From: Lutraria lutraria
Lineage: Eukaryota; Mollusca; Bivalvia; Venerida; Mactridae
Direction: 5' to 3'
Length of the DNA stretch: 64,000 nt
NCBI GenBank assembly: GCA_964023205.1
Contig: OZ026840.1
Location: 10,278,603 to 10,342,602, forward strand
In this document: piece after piece, positions 23,486 to 34,930 of the stretch
Layout: every line of letters begins with the position of its first letter
Numbering within the stretch: position 1 is the first letter of the stretch
Notes under the pieces: generated by a model
Told to the model about the DNA's origin: nothing
Seen by the model: the letters and a program-made list of their open reading frames with translations, nothing else
Database searches by the model: none
Program-made: the position numbers and the translations under genes

Positions 23486-24624
23486 GTACAAACATTTAAC
23501 TTGTATAGTGGTCGCATGCTTTTATGTCAGGTGATATTGACATTATATCAAAATATTTGCTAATATAAGACAGTTAAGGCATTCCATACTTAATATTCTA
23601 CTTGTAGTTGTACTATGATCTTGTCAACCTCTGCTGTCTGACACATATTTATGATGTATACAAAGACCTATATTATACAGAGTATAGCATAGGTCTTTGA
23701 TGTATATATATACATAACAATACTTCCAAGAATGTAAACATTACCAGTCTGACAGGTTAGGGAAGGATATACAAGTTGTTAAATATTCATACTTGTAATT
23801 GTCATAAATGACTTCAATGTGCTAATATTATGCTTGCCTTAAGTGTTAATGTTGCATAGTTTTACTTCATTTCTTCTATTTTTACTTATTCGTATTGAAG
23901 GATTGTTATTGTTAACCATTAAAAATGCTGAACAGATTTAAGAGTTTACAGTGTAAATAATAAATTAGATATAAAGTGTGATTTATTGAATTTTGTTATA
24001 TGATCATTTATAAATCAAGGCCATGCAGGACATGTTTCATATTTTTCTTTTAAAACTATTCAATTGATATTTGATACCTGCTGTGCTACACATATTGTGG
24101 AATTAGTGAACAGGTATATACTTTTTAGTTTGCATGTTTTTATTTATTAAGTTTGCTGAAAGAAAATACTGGTTATTAGATTGGTGAATGTCTGTGGGAG
24201 GATGTTTTTTTTTCTATCAACCACAATTTCTTCTGTGCACAAATCTTTCCTACATTTCTCTAGGGATTACAGCCAAACATCAGGGATGACAATATTCTAG
24301 ATTAATCTGGAATTCCGGATATATCTGCCCTGAAAGAGCTATTTATAATTTATGAGCAAAATAAATGTTACTGTATAAGTGGTTAAGTTAGCGACGTGGA
24401 AATGTTAGCAAATTTCGAGAATGGACAGAATTCGCTAATATTTCATCTCGCGTAGATATCAGCCGATTGCAGAAATAATTTTACCATAACACCGGTAGAC
24501 ACCAGTAGACAATAATTCCTGAGTCGATTATGATCATTACAACATTTATTTAATGGTACAATAAGAGTTTTATTAAAAAAGAATCTTTTATTCAAGCATT
24601 GATAATTAGAAATGAATGATTTTA
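23131..24624. other. About 1.5 kb with no recognisable feature
   Basis: AT-rich. It holds a short inverted pair around CAAAGACCTATATTATACAG (23659-23700). Frames on the minus strand (23100-23330, 24443-24739) have no domain, and the second overlaps the family D leader. Confidence 0.4.
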
Positions 24625-24874
24625 TTATACCCCCAGATATGAAAGATATGGGGACTATATTGGATTCACGCTTGACGGTCAGTCGGTCGGTCCTTCCGTG
24701 CGTCTGTAGACACAATTTGTCCGGACAATTTCTCAGCAACTACTTACAGGATTTCAATGAAACTTCACAGAAGTGATCAGTAGTAAGCCTAGTTGTGCAT
24801 GCTTAAAGCAATTTTCGTTTGGATTAATTTTCACTGAGTTATAGCCCTTTGTTTTTTTATACAGTGTATATATA
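24625..24874 (+). repeat. Family D repeat, left part of a split copy
   Basis: 5' end TATACCCCCAGATATGAAAG with its local partner ATATGGGGACTATA, then TCAGTCGGTCGG and the first monomer up to ACAGTGTATATA, where the LINE begins. The copy continues at 28777 with ACAATAGGCAAATTTTG. Confidence 0.8.
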
Positions 24875-25110
24875 ACCAGTCGCTGTAATGCGCCAAGTGT
24901 AGGCTGCAACATTTGTGCTCTCTAATATTTGGATTAAAATCAACAGAATTACTGCTGTGATTACTGTGGAATTTGCTGTGAATGTTTATGGAAGTATTCT
25001 TTTTGTATACATGCACTTTTTGTGTTGAAATTGTTTGTAGATTTTGTGAAATTTTGAGTTTTGTGTAAATATTTTACTTTTTAGTACAATATTTACCTGA
25101 AAATATTAAT

Positions 25111-26280
25111 GTGTATTTGCCTCAGGCAAAAATGGTCCACTTTATACCAGGGATTATACAATACAATAGGGGTAGCCTGTATGGGATTGGGAAATTATCA
25201 CCTATAAAACCTGATCCCCATACATTGACAATATTAAAACAGTTAGAAATACTGAAGTTTAGGGGTACAAGAGGGGGTCGGTATAAACGCACATGGGACC
25301 TGAACGATGGTGTAAACTTACAAAACATTCAAACACTTCCCCAAGAAATATCTACTATAGTGCCAAATTTATCTTCTAGAACCAATCCTAAAAATGAAAA
25401 TAATTCCCAACATCATGATCTGAAGAGGATCAAATGTGAATCATTCACTGTTTGCAAAGGCCAAACTTATATAAAAGTGTGTTGTATAAATCCAAGGTCA
25501 GTCAAAAACAAAAGTCTTGCCCTTTCAGATTACGTATCATCTAATGACTATGATATTGTTGCTGTGACTGAAACATGGCTCGGGGGACCCTCCGACAAAT
25601 CTTGCATTGCTGAACTTGTTCCCAGTGGTTACAAAATCAAGCATGTCCCTCGCTATGGACGTGGAGGGGGAGTTGCAGTTGTATATAAAACTGCTCTAGA
25701 TATTCAACTTCTAACTTCCACCAATGATAAAGTTTTCACCACTTTTGAACACATGGAATGCATTGTAGCCATCAGGAACTATTCTCTACGTATGGCTGTT
25801 GTGTATAGACCACCACCAACCACTAAAAACGGTCTAAAAACTAGTTCTTTCCTGGAAAATGAGTGGCCGTCGTTTCTGGCCAAACTTGTAACAACAGAAA
25901 GTAACATCATAGTTGTTGGGGATCTGAACATCCACCTTGATAATCTTTTGAACTCAGACTCTGTAAAGTTCACTAGTATACTTGAATCTTGCGGCATGCA
26001 GCAGCACATTACTGGGGCAACTCACTGGATGTGGTAATTACAAGAGACACTGACACGTCTGTCTCACATGTAGAAATATCCGATCCTGGCCTACCTGACA
26101 ACAGTGGAAAGATGTCAGATGATCATTTTGCAGTAGTGTTTAAAGCATGCGCTGCTAAACCTGCACCTATCAGAAAAACTGTGAATTTAAGAAAGTTAAA
26201 ATCGATTGACATCAATAAATTAAAAAAAGACAGATATTTTGAAAAGTGGACTGCACACATCAGACGTGGATGAACTTGTT
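25111..26280 (+). pseudogene. LINE endonuclease region, frameshifted
   Basis: Encodes an apurinic-type endonuclease domain (exonuclease-endonuclease-phosphatase fold) that nicks target DNA to prime reverse transcription. Visible motifs are INPRSVKNK, VTETWL (catalytic Glu), GRGGGVAVVYK, VVYRPP, VVGDLNIHLD (Asp/Asn) and, after a frameshift near 26030, NSLDVVITRD and MSDDHFAV (Asp-His). The break near 26030 lies by a duplicated GGCAACTCAC-type sequence, suggesting slippage. A second frame break at about 26270-26290 separates this part from the reverse transcriptase. About 140 N-terminal residues precede the nuclease, with GTRGGRYKRTW, perhaps nucleic-acid binding. Clade call (L2/CR1) is from motif style only. 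Confidence 0.8.
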
Positions 26281-26282
26281 GA

Positions 26283-28361
26283 GTGTATACCCATGGACTT
26301 TCATCACTAATTGACGAGCATGCTCCCCTCAAATCTAAAACCATAGTTTTAAGACCCTTCTGTCCTTGGTACACTGAAGATCTACATGACGCCAAACATC
26401 TGAGACGAAAATTGGAGCGAAAATGGCGAATGACTAAATTGTCAATAGATCATGAAATATATAGGAATCAATGTTCGGCAGTCAACAAATTGTTAAAACA
26501 ATCCAAAGTAAGCTATTACACGGAGAAGGTCGAGTCCTGTGGTCGTGATCAGAAAGGGTTATTCAAGATAACTAAACATCTGATGGGTGAAGAAAAGGAA
26601 GTTGTGCTACCATCTGGTAAACCTGCTAAGATGCTTGCACAGGATTTCAGTGACTTCTTCATCAACAAAATTGAAGGAATACGTACTGAAATAGCCTCCA
26701 GTACTCAGTCTAACCAACATGACGACTGTACTGAATTCGAAACACCCTTCAAAGAAGAGCAACTATCAGAATTTTCTCCAACATCTGAGGATGAAATCCG
26801 GAATCTAATAAATAGATCACCAAGTAAATCATGTGAACTTGATCCAATACCAACAGGGCTGTTGAAGGATTGCTTAAATGAACTATTACCTATATTAACA
26901 AGAATATTCAATGCATCACTCAAAAGTGCTTATGTACCCACGGCATTTAAAAGCTCCAGAATAAGACCACTAATAAAGAAGCCAGGCATTGATCAAAATG
27001 TACTGAAAAATTACAGACCTGTGTCAAACTTACCTTTCATTTCCAAAGTTCTTGAGAAGGCAGTCGATGCTCAACTAGAAGAGCATTTAACACTGCATAA
27101 TCTCCACGAAGAACGTCAGTCAGCATACAGAAAATTCCACTCTACTGAAACTGCTCTACTTCGTGTGCAAAATGACATCCTTTGTTCTCTAGATCAGAAT
27201 AAAGCTACGGTCCTGGTAATGCTTGATTTATCAGCAGCATTTGATCACACCACTCTCCTACGCAAACTTGAAAATCATTTCGGTATAACGGGCAAGCCAT
27301 TAGAGTGGATGAAATCCTATCTGTGTGATCGCTACCATACTGTGTGTATAGATGGTGAACTTTCAAAACCAGTACTGATGAACTATAGTGTACCACAGGG
27401 TTCTGTGCTTGGTCCGAAGAACTACATCATGTACACAAAACCAGTGGGTGCAATCTGCAGAAAGCACCAACTGCAACATCATTTCTACGCTGATGACTCA
27501 CAATTGTATATGGCATTCAAACCAAAAGATTGCGTCTCACGTGATGAAACACTGCAACGAATTGAAGCTTGTCTGAAGGATATCTTGCACTGGATGAAAG
27601 CAAATTTGCTGAAATTAAATGCTGACAAAACAGAGGTAATCCTGTTTGTACCGAAACGGAATGCCAGTTCAGCCGATAATCTAACTGTGAAAGTTGGCGA
27701 CGCTGTGCCATACTGGATTCACATTTGGACATGGATAAACATGTTAACGTTGTGTTTCATGCAGATCAGACAAATAGGTCAAATCAGACAATATTTGACT
27801 GTTGATGCAACAAAATCCCTTATCAATTTGTTAGTAACATCAAGACTGGATTACTGCAATTTGTTACTGTGCGGTTCCCCAAAAATCATTCTGAACAAAC
27901 CACAAAATATTCAAAACACAGCCGCCCGCCTCATCACACAGACACCGCGTTACAATCACATCACCCCTGTGCTGAAGGATCTTCACTGGCTACCGGTACA
28001 ATACAGAGTGGAGTACAAGGTGTTGACTCATGTTTTCAAAGCACTAAATGGAAAGTCCCCTGACTACATTAGAAGTATGTTGGAAGTATATACTCCACAA
28101 AGACAGCTTAGGTCTCAATATGACTCTGTTTTTCTAGTTGTGCCGAGGATGAGGACTGTCAAGTTCGGTGATCGATGTTTCACGGCTGCGGCACCCAAGC
28201 TCTGGAATGCACTGCCAACAGCACTCAGAGACAGTAAAACACTACCGTCATTCAAGAAAGCGCTGAAAACGCACTATTTTACAAAAGCTTACAGTAAGCT
28301 ATTACTCAAGCTATTAAGGTTTTACTTCTTAAAGATAGTATTTAATTTCTTTGAAGTATAG
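26283..28361 (+). pseudogene. LINE reverse transcriptase region
   Basis: A 692-codon open frame with a linker, the reverse transcriptase and the C-terminal region of an L2/CR1-like LINE. Seen in order: YRPVSNLPFISKVLEK, FHSTETALLRV, LDLSAAFDH, SVPQGSVLGP, and the catalytic box FYADDSQLY near residue 400. The late conserved part is RLDYCNLLL, LHWLPVQYRVEYK and PKLWNALP. The usual residues between AFD and DH are lost. Two compensating shifts near 27712-27755 replace the expected LDSHLDMDKHV with an off-frame stretch. With the upstream frameshifts this copy cannot make a full protein. Confidence 0.85.
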
Positions 28362-28776
28362 GGGTCTCTTTAAAGGTAGTATCTTTATACCTTTGGAGAC
28401 GGTTTCTCGTAGCAGTGGTATCTTGAACACTAATTTAAATGTACCTTTAGTAAACATTCAGTGAGGTTGCGTAGTGAACAGTGAACACCGGCTGGTGGAG
28501 TAATGCACGTGTGGACTGGCCAAACAGCTTACGAAGCCAACCGGACTTGAAACATTTTAGAATTATTGTGTACCTTACTTGTTTGCATGAATTGATGGTG
28601 GATTTGTTGACTCATAAATTTGTCCATAGTTGTATATATTTTACCCATATCATTTTGACTAACATGTTTGTATTCATTACATATTGTTTTACCTTGTTTT
28701 AATTGTGATTGTACAGCACTTTTGAACGTGTAATTACATGAAAAAAGGGCTATATAAATATGGTATAATAAATAAT
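28362..28776 (+). other. LINE 3' untranslated region and tail
   Basis: Runs from the reverse transcriptase stop to the AT-rich end. GATTGTACAGCACTTTTG and AGGGCTATATAAATATGG resemble the 3' signature recognised by L2-like reverse transcriptases. The 93-codon minus-strand frame here is not credible. Confidence 0.6.
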
Positions 28777-29372
28777 ACAATAGGCAAATTTTGTCCAGAT
28801 TATTTCTCATTAACTACTGACAGGAATTCAATGAAACTTCACAGAAGTGATGTAGTTAGCCTAGTTGTGCATGCATTAAGCTTGTCTTGGTTGGTTAAAT
28901 TTTCACTGAGTTATGGCCCTTTGTTGATTTTTATACAGTGTATAAAATTACAATATTTCAGTAACTACTCATAGGAATTCAATGAAACTTCACAGAAGTT
29001 ATAAAAAGTAAGCCAAGTCATGCATGCAATAACCAGGTTTTTGTTTGGATTAATTTTCACTGAGTTATGGCCCATTGTTTTATACAATAGGTAAATTTTG
29101 TCCAAACCATTTCTCAGCAACTACATGCAGGAATTAGTTTGCCAAGTTGTGCATGTCCACAATAGGTACTGTCCAAGTGAATTTTCATGAGTTATGGCCC
29201 TTTGTTATTTTCTATATAATGAATATTTAGAAATTGGTCAGGATATTTCTAAGCAACAATTTGCAGGTATTAATAAAATCAAAATGCGTTATATTTCCCT
29301 TTGTAAAATGTAACAATAACTGTGTCAAGGCAGCATCTGGGGTATTCATCACCTTTAGTGATAGTTCTAGTT
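28777..29372 (+). repeat. Family D repeat, right part of a split copy
   Basis: Resumes ACAATAGGCAAATTTTG. Contains about three monomers, then GCATCTGGGGTATTCATC, hairpin ATCACCTTTAGTGAT and AGTTCTAG before TTT. Confidence 0.8.
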
Positions 29373-29585
29373 TCACATTGTTCTTGTATTGAATAACAAG
29401 TTACAATATACTGTAACTACTACAACGTAGGCTACTACTTGTACGAACATCAATAAAAGTATCAAATATGGCCAGCACTGTTTGGTTGCACTTACAAGAA
29501 GGTAAAAATGTTATAATGCATTTAAATTTTCAATTCTGCGTAATTAAACATACTTAATTTTGTTGAAAACGAACACACCAAGCTC

Positions 29586-29660
29586 ACTGGGGGCCAACAA
29601 AGTATCACGTGAGGCGGTTCGCATCGAAAACATGTGTATGGTATGCAACGACAAGTGACC
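29586..29660 (+). repeat. Inverted duplicate, left copy
   Basis: CTGGGGGCCAACAAAGTATC, then TCACGTGA, then ACATGTGTATGGTATGCAAC. The reverse complement of 34427-34497 matches at about 85-90 percent by eye, and weaker similarity extends about 70 bp further right. The left copy keeps the palindrome TCACGTGA (an E-box); the right copy has TCACGAGA. Confidence 0.7.
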
Positions 29661-29760
29661 ACTGTTTTCTCACATAACGTGGTTGAAAAGCTAAGGACGA
29701 CATTTTTCATAGTAGTGACATTGTATTTTGCTGGAATATCATATTCCAATAACGAAACAT
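29661..29760 (+). promoter_or_regulatory. Candidate non-coding first exon of GPCPD1
   Basis: The first coding exon of GPCPD1 opens with a splice acceptor one base before its ATG, so at least one upstream exon must exist. The best donor seen is ACATGGTGAGTAG at 29757-29769, about 100 bp after the E-box-bearing duplicate. This is a guess from signal strength; other upstream donors are possible and transcript data would decide. Confidence 0.2.
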
Positions 29761-30281
29761 GGTGAGTAGAAACGTATACTAGTAATAGTATTTAACTGTT
29801 GTATGTGGTTTACTTAGTATCATTTACGTGTGAATTACGCTCGCAATTTAGCGATGCTTGTAGACTGTCTTATTTCGGTAGAATTTTCATTAAAATATCT
29901 TTCGTGAGTATTATTTCTTATACTTAATGGGTATGGTGTACTAATTCAATCATTTTATCTTCATTAGAAATGTTCTGTAGGCGAAATAAGCACATTTGAA
30001 CGTTTTTTTGCATACTACGACTGTGTTAGTTTCTCACAAAGTGTGTGTACGGTGCTAAACGAAGGTCACTCTTCATGTGTACGTTGCTCATTGAAGTCGA
30101 AATCAATTTCAGAATACAGATCATGCGGTGTGTATATACTGTATACTGCCGGGCGCCATTTGCCAGCATTTTAGAAGCGACATGGCCCTGTGCAAACTCC
30201 AGCATAGAACATTTCGTACATGCAGGACGCAAATGATAGAGGTACAACTTGCATGGACTAAATATCGCCATATACCTTAAA

Positions 30282-30742
30282 ATGAAGGACCATTACATTA
30301 TCGATAATATCGATGACATGGCAACAAACACAGAAACTGGAAAAAATAATCCCAACAATTAATGCAGCAAGTGACAGACCAATAAGGAAATTTCTAAAAG
30401 TGAACACACCGACTAAGTCTGTCCATTGTTTCCTGAAACAAGCGGAATCGGGAAGTACAGAAGTTTCTCAACCAGCTGGCACTAAATTGATGGAACAATT
30501 GGACACAACTATGCTGTGCTCAGACGCATGCAGAGAACTTTGAAAAGATAGATGGCGTTACCGATGAGACAATAAAAGAGACCGTACTACAATTACAAAA
30601 GCTTCTTCCATCCGTCACATCTACTCTAAATGACCGTGGACGTCTTCAAGACTGGGTAACCTTTTTTCAAATGGTGGATATTGGCGAATTCGGTGTAAAT
30701 CACGCTTGGAATGACGAGCACAATACAACATTGCTATAGAGA
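30282..30742 (+). pseudogene. Broken coding fragment of unknown family
   Basis: About 460 bp with protein-like sequence spread over shifted frames. One starts MKDHYIIDNIDDM, a second runs 30313-30543 (IPTINAASDRPIRKF...), and a third runs to the stop at 30737-30739 (FEKIDGVTDETIKETV..., LNDRGRLQDWVTFFQM). The third has helix-like heptads with regular Leu/Ile/Val. I do not recognise the family. No introns are seen, so it may be a retrocopy or transposon gene remnant. It lies between the two inverted duplicates. Confidence 0.4.
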
Positions 30743-30949
30743 CTAGTTTGAATACTAATGAACAGGGCAATGGTGGTAGCGAATCGGAGAAATGTAATCA
30801 AACAATTTAGATAACAGCAGATTTCAAAATTGTTGAAACTCGTATATGATATAATTATGTGCCTAAATCATAATGCAGCCATTAAATGATAAGACAATAT
30901 GACAATTTTTAGCTGTTCTCTTCAGACCATCATACATACATAGATAACT
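30743..30949. other. Spacer before the DNA transposon
   Basis: AT-rich sequence, no feature seen; it ends at the GTCTA target copy. Confidence 0.4.
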
Positions 30950-31959
30950 GTCTACACACCGTGTATCCGGATAATAGGAACACTCATTTTTTATATATTT
31001 TTCAAATATTTACATGAGATACTAAAATCTGTTTATAAGTAAATATCCAGCATTGTTTGTATAATCTTTATGTAAGATGCCATTTAATTATTTGATCTTG
31101 TTGATTAGACATCGTCAGATTTGTAATAAGTTGTCATTTTCTTGAGAAATGTTGGTCTTTTGTATGTCTACAGACCTCATTTTAAATTATTTTGTACTGG
31201 CACTAACACAAAATTACGCGTAAATGTCAGCAGAACGATAGTGTATAAATGATTTGTTTTTATTTGAAAAATAGTCTTACAATTAAACACTAAAGAAAAC
31301 ATGTACAAAATGGTTTGGATCAAGTGAACGCCATCCTGAAAAACACATGGATAAAAAGAACGCACAAATGGATAGATATCAACGTGATCACAGTGACTTT
31401 CATTATTTATATTTTTATAGCAAATTACACAGTCATGTTGCATTTATTTTCTTCATCTTTTATATGACAGAACATCTATGGGATGATTGAGTCTGTTTCT
31501 AAGATTTGTGTGTTGTAATTTCTTGACTTTGTAGGACTTTTTCTTTACAGTAGATACATTTGAAGACTTTGGAAAAACCTGAAAAAAAATTAAAAGAAGT
31601 TATGCTATCATATAAAGACGTTCAACATGTTCTTTATATAACAAATATTTTCTTTCAATACTATAAGTCAATTCATAAAAATGTTCATAACACATTTATC
31701 CTGGAGGACATGCCTTGTCACATCCTATTTGTATATATGGATCCTTTCGAATATAGCACCTCGGGGTAGCTCTATTCGGTGAATGGCACTGTTTAAATTG
31801 TGGAGCTGTATACGGAAAAAGCATGTACAAAGTCGAGTACAGCGGAACGACTGGTGTGGCTGATGAGGTTATCACCTTGATATTTGAGTGCCGCTCTTGA
31901 GAGATTGTACTGTACATGGTGTTATTTAATGTGTACTTACTTACATAGTCCTCTTCGAC

Positions 31960-32198
31960 CCATGGGGGAACATTTGTTATCCACCACTCTGCGCCATCTG
32001 GGCCGGACCTGAGTCCTTGTTTTGCCTCATTCCAGGACATGAAGAGTCTTTAGTTCCTTGTCCAGCGTTCTTCTCTATGTCAGAACAGGTCTATCTAATC
32101 TTCTCTTGACCTGTGGATTCCTGTCAAAAGATTGGTAGACAATAATTTTTGGGTCTTTGTGGATGGTGTGTCCGATCCATTGCCATTCCCCATCTTGA
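31960..32198 (-). pseudogene. C-terminal fragment of an RTE/jockey-like LINE
   Basis: On the minus strand the pieces WQWIGHTIHKDP, RTLDKELKTL and MSWNEAKQ with a trailing DGAEWW match the conserved tail of many animal LINE polyproteins (a W-rich WIGH motif, a WRR..E motif and a TW..A motif). Frames are broken. The piece is separated from its reverse transcriptase part by the MITE at 32201. Confidence 0.65.
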
Positions 32199-32200
32199 TA

Positions 32201-32957
32201 CTGTATACGTCTTTAATTCTGTGGGTGCAAAATTTGGCGTTTTTAAGATGTTCATGAATTGGCGGGTTCTATATTAAATTTTGGCGGTTTCATATCCAAC
32301 CGCCAAAGTAAAACCATGTCCTGTCTTCTTAGGCGCCAAAATTAAAACACTTAAGAAACTAAGTTTCCACCATTTTCAAGGGAATTAATTAGACTATTTT
32401 ACAAAATTTCCTCCTAAATACTATCGTATCAAGTGAAATGTATAAACAACAAGAATAAGTTACATGAAAACCAAAGTGTTGGTAATTGTATTGTATTGTA
32501 TTGGTAATTACTTGGGATCGAACAGGAGTTAACACAATGACTAAAAGTGATTATTTGTTTCGATAATTCTTAAATTGACACATATTGTTATTATATCGGG
32601 TTTAATTTAGCCGACGATATAAGTTTTATATCGTGTGACAAATAAGCTGTATTGTTTGAATCATTTAGATTTTACATTATTCAATTAAGATTTACCCTAA
32701 GGCAATAAATGTATTGCATGTACTTTAACTGATGAAAGTAAACAAGTAATAATGCATGTTCAAACACACTAAACAAACAAATAGTTTAGTGAAAAAGTGT
32801 AAGTTACACCTTTTGATAACAAAAGTTACATTAATTTTCTTTGACTGTGTTCTTTATTGGCGTGGTTTTATATTGGCGCGGTCTAAATTTGGCAGTTCCG
32901 ATGCTGACCGCCAATATCGCCAAAATAAAACGGGCGCCAATATTAAGACTTTTACAG
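32201..32957. mobile_element. MITE (CTGTATAC ends), 757 bp
   Basis: Left end CTGTATACGTCTTTAAT and right end ATTAAGACTTTTACAG, flanked by TA (32199-32200, 32958-32959). The inside carries TTTGGCG / CGCCAAA motifs near both ends. It splits a LINE fragment into two. A relative lies at 45039-45648. Confidence 0.7.
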
Positions 32958-32959
32958 TA

Positions 32960-33345
32960 GTTTCTTCGATGGGGACTTGCTAAAGTTCTTATCCACATGT
33001 CATTGTTGTAATATTTTTCTGGCCAGTGGATTTGGAAGATCGATGTGCTGGTGGTGCTTCCTAGGCAGGTGAAGCTGCTGACATCTTCTATTAGGTTGTC
33101 TTGAATGGTGAAGGGTGACTGAATCGCTGCATTAATCCTTCATGGACTTGGTCTTGCCTGTTTTGATTGTCAGTCTGTAGATTGCGCAACCTGTTGAAGA
33201 CGGTCAGTTTTCTCCTGCATCTGGTGGAAGTTGTGGAACATTAGGCAGATGTCAGCATCGAAGTCCAGATCTACTTTGTGAAGGTCCACTGGAGGTCGTG
33301 TGGTACATCGATGGTTGTCTTCATTATCCAACTTCACAATCGTCT
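32960..33345 (-). pseudogene. Reverse transcriptase fragment of the same LINE
   Basis: On the minus strand, DLDFDADICLM aligns with the catalytic DFADDI box of LINE reverse transcriptases (here damaged). It is followed by QMQEKTDRLQQVA, a TIKTGKTKSM equivalent and, in another frame, LGSTTSTS. It lies upstream, in minus-strand terms, of the C-terminal piece at 31960-32198. Confidence 0.65.
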
Positions 33346-33906
33346 AAACGGTCAAAACACTCAAAATAATTGTTTTACAAACTACCTAAGTACACGACAT
33401 GCGCAAACATACAATTCAATACATTTCTTTTCGTACATAAAACTATGAAAGCAACAACTTTTTAGTTGCATAATCGTGCGTTACTGCTAATCCAATAAGT
33501 TGAGTTAAATGCGTTCACTGATTATCCATGCTACGTTAACCACGTATCCATTTCTCTCTAGGGTCATCTTTATAAAACTGAATTATAACAATATCAAAGA
33601 AAAATCAAATCAAATAAGCACCCGATTCTATATAAATTTGTCTTTTAAACACTATGTATGGTTTCTTCATTATAATGCGTATTTTTGTAAAATTTAATAG
33701 AACATCGACATACAAAGACAAAATCTGATATGGAGTATATTAAATTAGTTATCATACTGACCCTAGCATGATTTGTAATATTTAATGTGATGACCATTCA
33801 AGATTTATATTCTGACAATTGACTAGAATAGAAAATATATGCATTGATATGTGACTCTGTCTGCCATTTTTGTTGCTGCGTTGATCGCTATCCATAGGAG
33901 TTTGGG
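33346..33906. other. Transposon interior, no gene seen
   Basis: AT-rich. The 62-codon frame at 33509-33697 has no domain. Confidence 0.4.
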
Positions 33907-34426
33907 TTATCCGGATACACGGTGTGGTCTACCGCAAAATATTAATTAATATGCACTATTGACTTCAGGGTGAAACATCCACACATTCTGTTAGTAACAT
34001 ATACATCAAAAAGAGACTTCAATTGACACCATACACACTTGTCTAGTGAGACAGGCCTTTTTATATAAGCACATGAACAATCTATTCAATCTGATAAGCG
34101 GTGAGAAGATGCTAAGTTATGTTCACAGACATGATGCTAGTATCATGAGTGCTAAATACATGTATTATACAAATGGGTTTCATCGTCACAATAATAATTA
34201 TTGTGAGGAAAATTGCATTTTTACACAGAATAACAGACTAATCTGGCATAATGTGATAAATGACGACGCAATTATTGTACAGAAAACGCATTTTATATCG
34301 GCAAATACATGATTAATAAGGACAATTAACAAAGCAACCCAAAAAACTAACATTTCGTCCTCCTGCCGATCAAACCTTTCAAAATGGCATGTGGAGGTCA
34401 GAAAACCAGAGGCTGTTTACATAAAA

Positions 34427-34497
34427 TTTCGTTGCATACCATACACATGTTTCGATACAAACCGCTTCTCGTGATACTTCGCTGGCCCCCAGGGGGG
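34427..34497 (-). repeat. Inverted duplicate, right copy
   Basis: Reverse-complement partner of 29586-29660 (GTTGCATACCATACACATG ... GGCCCCCAG). The 62-codon frame at 34384-34572 crosses it and is unlikely to be a gene. Confidence 0.7.
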
Positions 34498-34930
34498 ATC
34501 TGGCACACGCCGGCTCTAAAAGTCCCGATCACAGATAGAAATGAAATATCATTAAATTCTGAAGCGCTCTGATCTTTCTCATTTTGTCTTTTCATAACCA
34601 GCTTTTAATACAGCAATTAATATGCGTTTAATTATCATGCATGGTCCCCCCACCTACCTACTTTCCTAAATCTGTAAATGCTTTGTACCACAGTCGATGG
34701 TTTCTTACAAGGGAATGCTCTGTTCCAGATGTTTATATAAGTATTTTTGAATAAGTACCGAAAATCTCACGAAAACTGAAAATAAATGCAAGCATAGACC
34801 ATGAAATTATACAGCTTTGACGGTTTGATAAATCATATACCATAGTATCAAACAGGCTTAGATGATTTTTTTTACTTTTAAACCTCTCGACTATATGATT
34901 ATATAGAAAAAGTATTCAAATCTCTTTCAG

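Larger units (their letters stand above)
24875..28776 (+). mobile_element. Dead L2/CR1-type LINE inserted in a family D repeat
   Basis: About 3.9 kb non-LTR retrotransposon: a leader, an endonuclease region, a reverse transcriptase region, and a tail ending TGTACAGCACTTTTGAACG ... GGGCTATATAAATATGG followed by an AT-rich run. That tail form is typical of L2-like elements. The boundaries are set by the interrupted family D monomer on each side, which normally reads ACAGTATATACAATAGGC. Several frameshifts make it inactive. Confidence 0.85.
30955..33926. mobile_element. 2972 bp DNA transposon with perfect 20 bp ends
   Basis: Left end CACACCGTGTATCCGGATAA (30955-30974) and its exact reverse complement at 33907-33926, flanked by GTCTA on both sides (30950-30954, 33927-33931). 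Similarity does not extend clearly beyond 20 bp. No transposase is seen; the inside holds LINE fragments and a MITE. I cannot assign it: a 5 bp duplication with these ends does not match a superfamily I am sure of. Confidence 0.8.

Noticed and set aside
25111..28361. Endonuclease and reverse transcriptase frames as host genes
   Set aside because: Motifs, the single-exon layout, the L2-like tail and insertion inside a repeat show a LINE; multiple frameshifts show it is dead.
34384..34572. A 62-codon frame as an N-terminal GPCPD1 exon
   Set aside because: It crosses the inverted duplicate, ends in a stop before 34931, has no good donor, and the family N-terminus is already encoded at 34932.
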